From Ramlibacter pallidus (GTDB lineage Bacteria > Pseudomonadota > Gammaproteobacteria > Burkholderiales > Burkholderiaceae_C), in the NCBI RefSeq assembly GCF_015070875.1, contig NZ_JADDIV010000004.1, positions 558,001-622,000 of the forward strand: a DNA stretch of 64,000 nt, read 5' to 3'. Made by a program: the position numbers and the translations under genes. The number at the start of each line of letters is the position of its first letter. Positions within the stretch are counted from its first letter, which is position 1. Below the pieces are notes generated by a model. The model was not told where the DNA came from. It saw only the letters and a program-made list of their open reading frames with translations, and made no database searches. Shown piece by piece: positions 24,980 through 34,253 of the stretch.

Positions 24980-27088
24980 ATGGTGCAGGACCATTCCGAT
25001 GAAATCCTCGCGCAGGTGGCGGCCTTGCCGCCGCTGCCCGGGGTCTACCGCTACTACGACGCCCAGGGCGGCGTGCTGTACGTCGGGAAGGCGCGCAACC
25101 TGAAGAAGCGCGTTTCCAGCTACTTCACCAAGAACCATGGCGGCACCCGCATCGGCCACATGGTCGGCAAGATCGAGAAGCTGGAAACGACGGTGGTGCG
25201 TTCGGAAGCCGAGGCACTGCTGCTCGAGAACAACCTGATCAAGACGCTGGCGCCGCGGTACAACATCCTGTTCCGCGACGACAAGAGCTATCCGTACCTG
25301 AAGATCACCGGCTCGCCCGACAAGCTGGGTTTCTCCACGCAGCGGGGCGGGGCGCCGTCGGCCGCGGTGTTCCCGCGGGTGGCCTACTACCGCGGCTCGG
25401 TGGACCGCAAGCACCGCTACTTCGGGCCGTATCCCAGCGCGTGGGCGGTCAAGGAATCGATCCAGCTGCTGCAGAAGGTGTTCCGCCTGCGGACCTGCGA
25501 GGACACGGTGTTCGCCAACCGCACGCGGCCCTGCCTGCTGTACCAGATCAAGCGCTGCTCGGGTCCCTGCGTCCATCTCGTGGCGCCGGAGGACTACCAC
25601 CAGGACGTGCTGAACGCGGAGGCGTTCCTGCGTGGCGACACGCAGACGGTGCTGCAGGCGCTCGAGCAGCGCATGCTCGCGCATGCGGAGAAGCTGGAGT
25701 TCGAGCAGGCCGCGGAGCTGCGCAACCAGATGGGCGCGTTGTCGAAGGTCCTGCACCAGCAGTCGGTGGAGACGGCTTCCGACAAGGACGTCGACATCCT
25801 GGCCGTGCGCGTGCAGGGCGGCAAGGCCTGCGTCAACCTGGCGATGGTGCGCGGCGGACGGCACCTGGGCGACCGCGCCTACTTCCCCAGCCATGTCGAG
25901 GACGCGGCGGCCGTGCAGGACTTCGACGATGCCGCCGATGCGGTGCAGGCCCAGCCGGTCGAGGTGCAGGTGCTGGAGGCCTTCATCGCCCAGCACTACC
26001 TGGGCGTGCCGCTGCCGTCCGCGCTGATCACGAGCCACCCGGTGGCGCCGGCGCTCACCGAGGCGCTGTCGCTGCAGGCCGGCGCGCGCATCGGCGCCGT
26101 GCACAACCCGCGCGGCCAGCGCCGGCTGTGGCTGGAGATGGCGGAGAAGAACGCGCAGCTGCAGCTGGCGCGGCTGCTCGCGGAAGAGGGCTCGCAGCAG
26201 GCGCGCACCCGCGCGCTCGTCGAGGCGCTCGACCTGGCGCCCGACAACCTGGACACCTTCCGCGTGGAGTGCTTCGACATCTCGCACACGGCGGGCGAGG
26301 CGACCCAGGCCTCGTGCGTGGTGTTCCACCACCACCAGATGCAGAACCGCGAATACCGCCGCTACAACATCGAGGGCATCACGCCCGGCGACGATTACGC
26401 GGCCATGCGCCAGGTGCTGGCGCGCCGGTATGCGAAGCTGGCCCAGGCCGGTCGCGACACGCCCGATGCGACGCCGCCGGCGAGCGAGGATCCGCCCCCG
26501 GCGGAGGTGCAAGTGCCAGGCGACGTGCCCGAGGCGGCCGAGGTGACGCTGCAGGCGAACGAGGCCGGCACGCCGGAAACCGTCGCCGCCGAAGCGAAGC
26601 CGCGGCGCGAGAAGCCCGGGGGCGGCGGCAGCGCGCAGCGGCTGCCGGACCTGGTCCTCGTGGACGGCGGCCGCGGGCAGGTGAGCATGGCCCGCGAGGT
26701 GTTCGCCGAACTGGGCCTGGACCTGTCGGTGATCGTCGGCGTGGAGAAGGGCGAAGGACGCAAGGTCGGCCTGGAGGAACTGGTGTTCGCCGACGGCCGC
26801 GACAAGGTGTACCTGGGCCGGGAATCGGCGGCGCTGATGCTGATCGCGCAGATCCGCGACGAGGCGCACCGCTTCGCCATCACCGGCATGCGCGCGCGCC
26901 GCGCCCGGGTGCGGGTGGGCGGCAGCCAGCTGGAGGAGATCCCCGGCGTCGGCGCGAAGAAACGCGCGCGCCTGCTGCAACGCTTCGGCGGCGTCCGCGG
27001 CGTCGCGGCGGCCAGCGTGGAGGACATCGCCACGGTGGAAGGAATCTCGCGCGAACTGGCCGAGGAAATCTATCGCGCGCTGCATTAA
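24980..27088 (+). CDS. uvrC: Excinuclease ABC subunit C
   Basis: A 702-residue UvrC that makes the dual incisions of nucleotide excision repair. The N-terminal GIY-YIG nuclease (G-V-Y-R-Y-Y ... V-L-Y-V-G-K-A) is at about 18-38, the UvrB-binding UVR motif near 208-240, the RNase H-like domain is split around residue 520, and paired helix-hairpin-helix motifs close the protein (I-P-G-V-G-A-K-K-R near 654-662). It is about 90 residues longer than E. coli UvrC; the extra length is an Ala/Pro/Glu-rich segment at about 487-555. ATG 24980 is preferred over upstream in-frame starts because it begins the conserved domain closely and clears earP. Confidence 0.96.
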   Translation: MVQDHSDEILAQVAALPPLPGVYRYYDAQGGVLYVGKARNLKKRVSSYFTKNHGGTRIGHMVGKIEKLETTVVRSEAEALLLENNLIKTLAPRYNILFRDDKSYPYLKITGSPDKLGFSTQRGGAPSAAVFPRVAYYRGSVDRKHRYFGPYPSAWAVKESIQLLQKVFRLRTCEDTVFANRTRPCLLYQIKRCSGPCVHLVAPEDYHQDVLNAEAFLRGDTQTVLQALEQRMLAHAEKLEFEQAAELRNQMGALSKVLHQQSVETASDKDVDILAVRVQGGKACVNLAMVRGGRHLGDRAYFPSHVEDAAAVQDFDDAADAVQAQPVEVQVLEAFIAQHYLGVPLPSALITSHPVAPALTEALSLQAGARIGAVHNPRGQRRLWLEMAEKNAQLQLARLLAEEGSQQARTRALVEALDLAPDNLDTFRVECFDISHTAGEATQASCVVFHHHQMQNREYRRYNIEGITPGDDYAAMRQVLARRYAKLAQAGRDTPDATPPASEDPPPAEVQVPGDVPEAAEVTLQANEAGTPETVAAEAKPRREKPGGGGSAQRLPDLVLVDGGRGQVSMAREVFAELGLDLSVIVGVEKGEGRKVGLEELVFADGRDKVYLGRESAALMLIAQIRDEAHRFAITGMRARRARVRVGGSQLEEIPGVGAKKRARLLQRFGGVRGVAAASVEDIATVEGISRELAEEIYRALH

Positions 27089-27124
27089 GGGGTGCGCAAG
27101 CCGGACGTGCCAGAATCGGCACCC

Positions 27125-27694
27125 ATGTTCCTCACGGTCCCGACGCTCCTGACCTGGACGCGCATCGTCGCCATCCCGCTGCTGGTGGGGGTGTTCTACA
27201 TCGGGCTGGAGCAGGGGCTGCAGAACCTGATCGCCACCGTGATGTTCGTGGTGTTCGCCGCCACCGACTGGCTGGACGGCTTCCTGGCGCGCAAGTTGAA
27301 CCAGACGTCCAGCTTCGGCGCCTTCCTCGACCCCGTCGCCGACAAGTTCCTGGTCTGTGCCTCGCTGCTGGTGCTGGTGCACCTGTCCCGCACCGACGTC
27401 TTCGTCGCCCTGATCATCATCGGCCGCGAGATCGCCATCTCCGCGCTGCGCGAATGGATGGCCCAGATCGGCGCGTCCAAGAGCGTGGCGGTCCACATGC
27501 TGGGCAAGGTCAAGACGACGGTGCAGATGGTCGCCATCCCCTTCCTGCTCTACGACGGCACGCTGTTCGAGGTGATCGACACCGGCACATGGGGCACCTG
27601 GCTGATCTGGATCTCGGCGATCCTCACGGTCTGGTCGATGATCTACTACCTGCAGAAGGCGCTCCCCGAGATCCGCCGCCGGGTCAAGAAGTAG
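27125..27694 (+). CDS. pgsA: CDP-diacylglycerol--glycerol-3-phosphate 3-phosphatidyltransferase
   Basis: A 189-residue CDP-alcohol phosphatidyltransferase that makes phosphatidylglycerol phosphate at the inner membrane. The full catalytic motif D-G-x2-A-R-x8-G-x3-D-x3-D is visible in D-W-L-D-G-F-L-A-R ... F-G-A-F-L-D-P-V-A-D near residues 44-70. It starts V-P-T-L-L-T-W-T-R like other PgsA proteins and has several membrane helices. It lies 36 bases after uvrC, the conserved uvrC-pgsA order of many proteobacteria, and 5 bases before the EamA carrier gene. Confidence 0.95.
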   Translation: MFLTVPTLLTWTRIVAIPLLVGVFYIGLEQGLQNLIATVMFVVFAATDWLDGFLARKLNQTSSFGAFLDPVADKFLVCASLLVLVHLSRTDVFVALIIIGREIAISALREWMAQIGASKSVAVHMLGKVKTTVQMVAIPFLLYDGTLFEVIDTGTWGTWLIWISAILTVWSMIYYLQKALPEIRRRVKK

Positions 27695-27699
27695 GCCCC

Positions 27700-28605
27700 A
27701 TGACCGCTGCCGCCGTCCGGCCCGACCCGCTGGTGCGGGCCATGCCCGCCGTCTTCGTCCTGATCTGGAGCACCGGCTTCATCGTGGCGCGCTACGGCAT
27801 GCCGCATGCACCGCCGATGAAGTTCCTGGCGCTGCGCTACGCGCTCTCCGTGCTGGCGTTCCTGGTGTGGGCCGCGCTGGCCCGCGCCCATTGGCCGAAG
27901 GACCGCCGCCAGTGGGCCCACCTCGCCGTCACCGGCATCCTGATGCACGCGGGCTACCTGGGCGGGGTCTGGGCCGCCGTGAAGGCCGGCATGGGCGCCG
28001 GGCTGGCGGCGCTGCTGGTGGGCCTGCAGCCGGTGCTGACGGCGATCTGGGTGTCGATGTGGGGCGGCCGCGTGACGGCCAGGCACTGGGGCGGGCTCGC
28101 CCTCGGCCTGGGCGGCCTGGTCCTGGTGGTATGGGAGAAGCTCGGCTTCGGCGAGGTCGGCACCCTGAACCTCCTGTTCGCTTTCGTCGCGCTGGTGGCG
28201 ATCACCGCCGGCACGCTGTACCAGAAGAAGTTCGTGGCGCCCTGCGACGTGCGCACCGCCAACCTGGTGCAGCTCGCCGCCGCCTTCGTCGTGACCCTGC
28301 CGCTGGCGCTGCTGGAGACCGAAGCCATGCGCTGGACGCTGGCCGACGGCCGCTGGAACGGCGAGCTGCTCGGGGCGGTCGCGTGGTCCGTGTTCGGCCT
28401 CACCCTGGGTGGCAGCTCGCTGCTTTACCTCCTGATCCAGAAGGGCGCAGCCACCACCGTCACCAGCCTCATGTACCTCGTGCCGCCCACCACCGCGGTG
28501 ATGGCGTGGGCGCTGTTCGGCGAGCCGATCACGGCCCTGATCATGGCCGGCATGGCGCTCACCGCGGTGGGGGTGAGCCTCGTGGTGCGGGCGCCGCCGC
28601 GCTGA
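27700..28605 (+). CDS. EamA/DMT-family transporter
   Basis: A 301-residue inner-membrane protein with about 10 helices in two EamA repeats (residues about 15-140 and 160-297). The start W-S-T-G-F-I-V-A-R-Y-G-M-P is typical of bacterial DMT exporters. The substrate is unknown; relatives export amino acids or other metabolites. It starts 5 bases after pgsA. Its last 47 bases overlap the 3' end of the convergent LysR gene. Confidence 0.85.
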   Translation: MTAAAVRPDPLVRAMPAVFVLIWSTGFIVARYGMPHAPPMKFLALRYALSVLAFLVWAALARAHWPKDRRQWAHLAVTGILMHAGYLGGVWAAVKAGMGAGLAALLVGLQPVLTAIWVSMWGGRVTARHWGGLALGLGGLVLVVWEKLGFGEVGTLNLLFAFVALVAITAGTLYQKKFVAPCDVRTANLVQLAAAFVVTLPLALLETEAMRWTLADGRWNGELLGAVAWSVFGLTLGGSSLLYLLIQKGAATTVTSLMYLVPPTTAVMAWALFGEPITALIMAGMALTAVGVSLVVRAPPR

Positions 28606-29524
28606 CCTTCCAGGGTTCGCCGCGGAAGCGTTCCGCGAGGAAGTCGACCAGCAGGCGGATGCGCCGGGGCGTCGTCGCGGTGTGCGGCGCGAGCCAGTGC
28701 ACGTCGGCATCGGCCATGGCGTATCCGGGCAGGACGCGCACCAGCGCGCCGCTGGAAAGCGCTGCGGCGATGTCCCAGAGGCTGCGCAGCATGATCCCGC
28801 GGCCGGCCAGGCACCAGTCGCGCACCAGCTCGCCGGAGTTGCTCGAAAGGGCGCCCGCGACCCGCACGCGGACTTCGGCGCGGTCGCGTTCGCGCTGCAG
28901 CCGCCAGGTGTCGGAGGTGTCGTTCTCGCGCGCGACCAGGCATTCGTGGGCCGCGAGTTCCTCGACGCTCGCGGGCGTGCCGCGCCGCTCCAGGTAGGCC
29001 GGCGCGGCGACGAGCACGCGCTGGTTGCGCGCGAGCCGCCGGCCGGTCCACTCGCCCGCGCGCGATCCACGCACCGCCCAGAGCCAGACCGCGCCATCGA
29101 AGCCGTCCACGGCCAGGTCGGGCAGCTGTTCGGTCAGCTGCAGCTGGACTTCCAGCCGCGGGTGGCGCGCCTGGAAGTCGGCGAGGGCGGGGCCAAGCCA
29201 GAGCCGGCCGAAGCCGAAGGTGGACGCCAGCCGGATGCGGCCCACCGGTTCCTTGTGCCGCTCCTGCAGGTCCGCCTCCACGGCGTCGAAGCCCGCCAGC
29301 AGCCCGATCGCCCGCTCGCACAGCGCCTCGCCCTCCGCCGTGGGGACCACGCGGCGGGTGGTGCGCTGGAACAGCTTCAGGCCGACGCGCGTCTCGAGCG
29401 CAGCGAGCTTCTTCGTGACGACGGAGGGGACCACGCCCGCCGTGCCGGCGGCGCCCGCGAGGCTGCCGTGTTCACGGATGGCGAGCAGCAGTTCGAGGTC
29501 GCCGCGGTCGAGTCTGGGTTTCAT
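28559..29524 (-). CDS. LysR-family transcriptional regulator
   Basis: A 321-residue LysR regulator. The winged helix-turn-helix is at residues about 8-66 (L-E-L-L-L-A-I-R-E-H-G-S-L ... A-L-E-T-R-V-G-L-K-L-F-Q-R-T-T-R-R) and the effector-binding domain follows from about 92. It is divergent from the haloacid-dehalogenase-like hydrolase gene, with 75 bases between start codons, the usual layout for a LysR regulator and its target. The likely targets are the hydrolase and the following dehydrogenase; the inducer is unknown. Confidence 0.88.
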   Translation of the reverse strand: MKPRLDRGDLELLLAIREHGSLAGAAGTAGVVPSVVTKKLAALETRVGLKLFQRTTRRVVPTAEGEALCERAIGLLAGFDAVEADLQERHKEPVGRIRLASTFGFGRLWLGPALADFQARHPRLEVQLQLTEQLPDLAVDGFDGAVWLWAVRGSRAGEWTGRRLARNQRVLVAAPAYLERRGTPASVEELAAHECLVARENDTSDTWRLQRERDRAEVRVRVAGALSSNSGELVRDWCLAGRGIMLRSLWDIAAALSSGALVRVLPGYAMADADVHWLAPHTATTPRRIRLLVDFLAERFRGEPWKVSAAAPAPRGSPPPR

Positions 29525-29599
29525 TGCTGCCGGATCGGAAAGAATGGCTTGCCGCATTATTGCTGGCGCTCGCCTTGCCGCGTCGCCGAGAATGGCGCC

Positions 29600-30484
29600 A
29601 TGCTGGACGGCTTCGAAACCCTGCGAATGGCGCGCGAAGGCGTGGCGCTGCACGTGCGACGTGCCGGCGCGGGCGCGCCGCTGCTGCTGCTGCATGGGCA
29701 CCCGCAGACGCACGCGATGTGGCATCGCGTGGCACCGCAGCTCGCGCAGCGCTTCGACGTGGTGCTGATGGACCTGCGCGGCTACGGCGACGCGGGCCGC
29801 CCGCCGGCGGGCGAGGGCTCCGGCGCGTACGCCAAACGCGAGATGGCGCGGGATGCCCTGCACGTCATGCGGTCGCTGGGGCACCAGCGCTTCCAGGTGC
29901 TGGCGCACGACCGCGGCGCGCGCGTCGCGCACCGGCTGGCGCTGGACCATCCGCAGGCGGTGGAACGCCTCCTGCTGCTGGACATCGCGCCCACGCTGCC
30001 GATGTACCGCGGGACGAACGAAGCCTTCGCCCGCGCCTACTGGCACTGGTTCTTCCTGGTGCAGCCGCCGCCGCTGCCCGAAGCGCTGATCGCATCGGAC
30101 CCGGTGCGGTACCTGCGCGCGGTGATGGGCACGCGCCATGCGGGCCTCGCCGCCTTCGCGCCGGAGGCGCTGGCCGAGTACGAGCGGTGCATCGGCACCG
30201 CGGGCACCGCGGAATCCATCTGCGCCGACTACCGTGCCGGCGCCGGCATCGACCTGCAGCACGACCAGGCGGACCACGATGCCGGCCGCCGCCTGGCGCA
30301 GCCGCTGCGCGTGCTGTGGGGCGAGCACGGCGCGGTGGGACGCTGCTTCGACGTGCCCGCGCTGTGGAAAGCCGCGGCGGACGATTTCTCGGGCCGCAAC
30401 CTGCCGTGCGGCCACTACATCGCGGAAGAGGCGCCCGCCCTTCTGCTGGACGAATCCTTCCACTTCTTCAGGAGCCAGCCTTGA
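29600..30484 (+). CDS. Alpha/beta-hydrolase, fluoroacetate/haloacetate dehalogenase-like
   Basis: A 294-residue alpha/beta-hydrolase with an aspartate nucleophile. H-D-R-G-A-R-V-A-H-R contains Asp104, Arg105 and Arg108, matching the nucleophile and carboxylate-binding arginines of fluoroacetate dehalogenase. The oxyanion/lid residues H-G-H-P-Q-T near 32-37 and the halide-pocket motif A-Y-W-H-W near 146-150 also match. The catalytic His is probably in C-G-H-Y near 273-276. Such enzymes convert haloacetate to glycolate plus halide; some relatives are epoxide hydrolases, so activity needs testing. Its stop overlaps the TTG start of the dehydrogenase gene. Confidence 0.78.
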   Translation: MLDGFETLRMAREGVALHVRRAGAGAPLLLLHGHPQTHAMWHRVAPQLAQRFDVVLMDLRGYGDAGRPPAGEGSGAYAKREMARDALHVMRSLGHQRFQVLAHDRGARVAHRLALDHPQAVERLLLLDIAPTLPMYRGTNEAFARAYWHWFFLVQPPPLPEALIASDPVRYLRAVMGTRHAGLAAFAPEALAEYERCIGTAGTAESICADYRAGAGIDLQHDQADHDAGRRLAQPLRVLWGEHGAVGRCFDVPALWKAAADDFSGRNLPCGHYIAEEAPALLLDESFHFFRSQP

Positions 30485-31566
30485 GCAAGAAACGCATCGC
30501 AGTCATTCCCGGCGACGGCATCGGCAAGGAGGTCATGCCCGAAGGCATGCGCGTCGTCGACGCGGCCGCCCGCAAGTTCGGCATCGACCTGGCCTTCGAC
30601 GAGTTCGACTTCTCCAGCTGGGACTACTACGAGAAGCACGGCAAGATGATGCCGGACGACTGGAAGGACCAGGTCGGCGGCCACGACGCGCTGTTCTTCG
30701 GCGCGGTCGGCTGGCCCGAGAAGATCGCCGACCACGTGTCGCTGTGGGGCTCGCTGCTGCTGTTCCGCCGCGAGTTCGACCAGTACGTGAACCTGCGGCC
30801 CGCGCGCCTGATGCCCGGCATCATCGCGCCGGTCGTGCGCAAGGACGGCAGCCGGCGCGAGCCGGGCGAGATCGACATGTACATCGTGCGCGAGAACACC
30901 GAGGGCGAGTACTCCGCCGTCGGCGGACGCATGTACCCGGGCACGCCGCGCGAGATCGTCATGCAGGAGACGATCATGTCCCGCCACGGCGTGGACCGCG
31001 TGCTGAAGTTCGCCTACGAGCTCGCCGCCTCGCGCCCGAAGAAGCACCTGACCAGCGCCACCAAGTCGAACGGCATCGCGATCACCATGCCGTACTGGGA
31101 CGAGCGTGTCGCCGAGATGGCGAAGCGGTATCCCCAGGTGAAGACCGACAAGTTCCACATCGACATCCTCACCGCGCACTTCGTGCAGCGGCCCGACTTC
31201 TTCGACGTGGTGGTCGCGAGCAACCTGTTCGGAGACATCCTCAGCGACCTCGGCCCGGCCTGCACCGGAACGATCGGCATCGCGCCCAGCGCGAACCTGA
31301 ATCCCGACCGCACCTTTCCCTCGCTGTTCGAGCCGGTGCACGGGTCCGCGCCGGACATCTACGGCAAGAACATCGCCAACCCGATCGGCCAGATCTGGTG
31401 CGGCGCGATGATGCTGGAGTTCCTTGGGCACAAGGAGGCGCACGACGCGATCCTGAAGGCGATCGAGGCGGTGCTCGACCCGAAATCGGGCGCGCCGCGC
31501 ACGGGCGACATCGGCGGCAACGCGAGCACCACCGACGTGGGCAAGGCGATCGCCGCGGCGCTCTGA
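30481..31566 (+). CDS. Tartrate dehydrogenase / D-malate dehydrogenase (isocitrate-type)
   Basis: A 361-residue decarboxylating dehydrogenase of the isopropylmalate/isocitrate dehydrogenase family. N-terminal I-P-G-D-G-I-G-K-E-V, R-E-N-T-E-G-E-Y near 138-145, the NAD site near residue 280 (E-P-V-H-G-S-A-P-D-I-Y-G-K), and metal-binding Asp in F-G-D-I-L-S-D are present. Overall length and L-W-G-S-L-L-L-F-R-R-E-F-D-Q-Y point to the TtuC/DmlA branch acting on tartrate, D-malate or related hydroxyacids. The start is TTG 30481, overlapping the hydrolase stop (TTGA), with AGGAG 6 bases upstream, so the two are translationally coupled. Confidence 0.85.
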   Translation: MSKKRIAVIPGDGIGKEVMPEGMRVVDAAARKFGIDLAFDEFDFSSWDYYEKHGKMMPDDWKDQVGGHDALFFGAVGWPEKIADHVSLWGSLLLFRREFDQYVNLRPARLMPGIIAPVVRKDGSRREPGEIDMYIVRENTEGEYSAVGGRMYPGTPREIVMQETIMSRHGVDRVLKFAYELAASRPKKHLTSATKSNGIAITMPYWDERVAEMAKRYPQVKTDKFHIDILTAHFVQRPDFFDVVVASNLFGDILSDLGPACTGTIGIAPSANLNPDRTFPSLFEPVHGSAPDIYGKNIANPIGQIWCGAMMLEFLGHKEAHDAILKAIEAVLDPKSGAPRTGDIGGNASTTDVGKAIAAAL

Positions 31567-31678
31567 CGCGTCGCAGTGCAACATCCGTTTGTCCATGCAA
31601 CGGGCGCACGTGAGCGGGCGCTTCCCGTCAGGTTCGCTCCAGAATGCGGTGGGGCGTGTTGTATTGCCGCATGGCATA

Positions 31679-31708
31679 TTGACACCCCTCGCGACGCTGT
31701 TCTCTAAT
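31679..31708 (+). promoter_or_regulatory. Predicted sigma70 promoter for the HU gene
   Basis: -35 TTGACA (31679-31684), 18-base spacer, -10 TCTAAT (31703-31708). Transcription would start near 31715, giving a leader of about 125 bases before the HU start codon. Confidence 0.65.
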
Positions 31709-31738
31709 CAAAGCCAGTGGCCGCAAGGCCGCCCATCC

Positions 31739-31797
31739 TGTCTCCCCTTCCTCCTGTGCGCACCGGCTGCGCGGTGGGAACGGGAGACAAATTTTTG
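31739..31797 (+). promoter_or_regulatory. Leader hairpin with T-run ahead of the HU gene
   Basis: TGTCTCCC (31739-31746) pairs with GGGAGACA (31782-31789) around an inner GC-rich hairpin, and ATTTTT follows directly. It lies between the promoter and the HU gene and looks like a transcription attenuator or a 3' end of a short leader RNA. No open frame with a leader-peptide character was seen. Confidence 0.45.
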
Positions 31798-31839
31798 AAG
31801 AGACGCATCGTCCAAGATCAACCTGCACGAGGGGCCCCT

Positions 31840-32112
31840 GTGAACAAGACCGAACTGATCGAGCACATCGCCAAACACGCCGACATCTCCAAGGCTGCCG
31901 CCACGCGCGCGCTGGAGTCCATGATCGGCGCGGTGAAGACCACGCTGAAGAAAGGCGGATCGGTTTCGCTCGTCGGATTCGGCACCTTCGCGGTGGGCAA
32001 GCGGGCCGCCCGGAGCGGCCGGAATCCCCGGACCGGCGCTCAGATTAAAATCAAGGCCGCCAAGGTGCCCAAGTTCCGTCCCGGCAAGGCGCTGAAAGAC
32101 GCGCTGAACTGA
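31840..32112 (+). CDS. hupB: HU-family DNA-binding protein
   Basis: A 90-residue nucleoid protein. It begins (GTG) [11 protein letters not shown] and contains the HU/IHF signature [18 protein letters not shown] near residues 46-63, including the DNA-intercalating Pro of the beta-arm (N-P). HU bends and compacts DNA as a dimer. GTG 31840 is chosen by homology; the in-frame extension upstream is leader RNA. Order HU, tRNA-Val, PpiD is conserved in Burkholderiales. Confidence 0.93.
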   Translation: MNKTELIEHIAKHADISKAAATRALESMIGAVKTTLKKGGSVSLVGFGTFAVGKRAARSGRNPRTGAQIKIKAAKVPKFRPGKALKDALN

Positions 32113-32132
32113 TTGGCCGGCGTTTCCCGGTG

Positions 32133-32208
32133 GGGTGCTTAGCTCAGCTGGTAGAGCGGCGCCCTTACAAGGCGTAGGTCGGCGGTTCGATCCCGTCAGC
32201 ACCCACCA
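32133..32208 (+). tRNA. tRNA-Val (anticodon TAC)
   Basis: A 76-base tRNA with encoded CCA. The acceptor GGGTGCT pairs with AGCACCC; the D-loop AGCTCAGCTGGTAGAGC and the T-loop GGTTCGATCCC are intact. The anticodon loop CTTACAA gives TAC at 32166-32168. Confidence 0.97.
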
Positions 32209-32214
32209 ACGAAG

Positions 32215-32239
32215 AAGGCGAACCGCGGTTCGCCTTTTT
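32215..32239 (+). terminator. Rho-independent terminator after tRNA-Val
   Basis: AAGGCGAACCG / CGGTTCGCCTT is a perfect inverted repeat followed by TTTTG-TTT. It ends the HU/tRNA transcript before ppiD, whose ATG is 26 bases further on. Confidence 0.88.
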
Positions 32240-32264
32240 GTTTGTCAAGAACTGAGTCGCTCGC

Positions 32265-34184
32265 ATGTTTGATTTCGTCCGCAAGCACACCAGGATCATG
32301 CAGCTGCTGCTGTTCATCCTGATCGTCCCCTCGTTCGTGTTGTTCGGGCTCGAGGGCTACAGCCGCTACCGCGAAGGCGGCGAAGCCGTGGCCAAGGTGG
32401 CCGGGCAGGAGATCACGCAGGCCGAGTGGGACAACGCGCACCGCATGCAGGTCGACCGCCTGCGCGAGCAGATGCCGACGCTGGATGCGCGCATGTTCGA
32501 CACGCCGGAGGCCAAGTACGGCACGCTCGAATCGCTGGTGCGCGAGCGGGTGTTCGCGGCCGCCGTGGCGGACGCGAACCTGGTGGTGCCGGACCAGCGC
32601 GTGGCGCGCGAACTCCAGAACAACGAGCTGATCCGCGCCCTGCGCGGCCCGGACGGCAAGCTGGACATGGACCGCTACCGCCAGCTGCTCTCCGCGCGCG
32701 GCATGACGCCCGAGAGCTACGAGAACAACGTGCGCAACGACCTCGCGCTGCGGCAGGTGGTCGGCGGCGTCTCGCAATCGGCCTTCACGCCGCCCGCGCA
32801 GGCGGGCGTGGCGCTGGACAGCTACTTCGAGCAGCGCGAGGTGCAGGTCGCGCGCTTCCCCGCCGCCGACTTCAAGGCGCGCGTGGAGCCCTCGGACGCG
32901 GACCTGCAGGCCTTCTACAAGGGCAACCCGCAGCTGTTCCAGGCGCCGGAGCAGGCGAACATCGAATACGTCGTGCTGGATCCGTCGACGCTGCAGGCGG
33001 GCGCCGCCGTGAACGAGGCCGACCTGCGCACGTATTACGAGCAGAACGCGGCCCGCCTGGCGGGCCAGGAAGAGCGGCGTGCCAGCCACATCCTGGTGGC
33101 GGTGCCCAAGGGGGCGCCGGACGCCGACAAGCAGAAGGCCCGCGCGAAGGCCGAGGAACTGCTGGCGCAGGTGCGCAAGAACCCCGACAGCTTCGCCGAC
33201 GTCGCCAAGGCGAACTCGCAGGACCCCGGCTCCGCCGCGCAGGGCGGCGACCTCGACTTCTTCGCGCGCGGCGCGATGACCAAGCCGTTCGAGGACGCGG
33301 CGTTCGCGCTGAAGTCCAAGGGCGAGATCAGCGGCCTCGTCGAAACCGAGTTCGGCTTCCACATCCTGCGCCTCACCGACATCAAGGCGCCGGTGCAGCG
33401 CAGCTTCGAGCAGGTGCGCGGCGAGCTGGAAGCGCAGCTCAAGCGCGAGCAGGCGCAGAAGAAGTACGCCGAGGCCGCGGAGACCTTCAGCAACACCGTC
33501 TACGAGCAGGCGGATTCGCTCAAGCCCGTGGCGGACAAGCTCAAGCTCGAAGTGCGCACGGCGCAGGGCATCACGCGCACCCCGCGGCCCGGGCCTCCGG
33601 GCCCGCTCAGCAACCCCAAGTTCCTGCAGGCGCTGTTCGCGCCGGATGCGATCGAGCGCAAGCGCAACACGGAAGCGGTGGAGTTCGGGCCCAGCCAGAT
33701 GGTGTCCGGCCGCATCACCCAGTACACGCCGGCGCGCACGCGCCCCTTCGAGGAAGTGAAGGACCAGGTGCGCGAGCGCGTGGTCGCCGCACGCGCGGCC
33801 GAACTGGCGAAGAAGGAAGGCGAAGCGAAGCTCGCCGCCTGGCAGGCCGCTCCCGCGACCGCCGAGATGCCCGCCGCGGCGCCCCTGTCGCGGCAGGACG
33901 CCGGCAAGCAGCCGCCGCAGGTGATCGAGGCCGCGCTGCGCGCCGACCCGGCGAAGCTCCCGGCACTGGTCGGCGTGGACCTGGGCGCCGAAGGCTATGC
34001 CGTCGTGAAGGTGAACCGCGTGGTGGCGCGCACCGCCCCTGCGCCGCAGCAGGCCCAGCAGGAGCGCGAGCAGTACACGCGTGCCTGGGCCGCGGCCGAG
34101 TCCGCCGCCTACTACGCCATGCTCAAGGAACGCTTCAAGGTGCAGATCAAGGCCGCGAAGCCGAAGGAAGGCGCGGCGCAGTAA
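32265..34184 (+). CDS. ppiD: Peptidyl-prolyl isomerase / periplasmic folding factor PpiD
   Basis: A 639-residue PpiD-like protein with an N-terminal membrane anchor (residues about 13-33), a SurA-like N-domain, a parvulin rotamase domain at about 271-375 (R-A-S-H-I-L-V-A-V ... F-G-F-H-I-L-R-L) and a C-terminal domain. It is tethered to the inner membrane with its body in the periplasm, near the Sec translocon, and helps newly exported proteins fold. It starts [13 protein letters not shown], the usual form in Burkholderiales. Separated from tRNA-Val by a terminator. Confidence 0.94.
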   Translation: MFDFVRKHTRIMQLLLFILIVPSFVLFGLEGYSRYREGGEAVAKVAGQEITQAEWDNAHRMQVDRLREQMPTLDARMFDTPEAKYGTLESLVRERVFAAAVADANLVVPDQRVARELQNNELIRALRGPDGKLDMDRYRQLLSARGMTPESYENNVRNDLALRQVVGGVSQSAFTPPAQAGVALDSYFEQREVQVARFPAADFKARVEPSDADLQAFYKGNPQLFQAPEQANIEYVVLDPSTLQAGAAVNEADLRTYYEQNAARLAGQEERRASHILVAVPKGAPDADKQKARAKAEELLAQVRKNPDSFADVAKANSQDPGSAAQGGDLDFFARGAMTKPFEDAAFALKSKGEISGLVETEFGFHILRLTDIKAPVQRSFEQVRGELEAQLKREQAQKKYAEAAETFSNTVYEQADSLKPVADKLKLEVRTAQGITRTPRPGPPGPLSNPKFLQALFAPDAIERKRNTEAVEFGPSQMVSGRITQYTPARTRPFEEVKDQVRERVVAARAAELAKKEGEAKLAAWQAAPATAEMPAAAPLSRQDAGKQPPQVIEAALRADPAKLPALVGVDLGAEGYAVVKVNRVVARTAPAPQQAQQEREQYTRAWAAAESAAYYAMLKERFKVQIKAAKPKEGAAQ

Positions 34185-34253
34185 CCCGCCCGTCGACGCG
34201 CGCGACGACGCCGGTCGCGCGTCGAAGGCCGGCCCCAGCTGAACCGTGGCGCG

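Noticed and set aside
24959-27496. A long upstream extension of earP on the minus strand
   Set aside because: The extension is antisense to uvrC. The conserved EarP start (M-R-W-D-L-F-C-R) is at 24958.
31717-31839. An upstream in-frame extension of the HU protein
   Set aside because: It begins at the predicted transcription start, contains the leader hairpin, and homologous HU proteins start at V/M-N-K-T-E-L-I.
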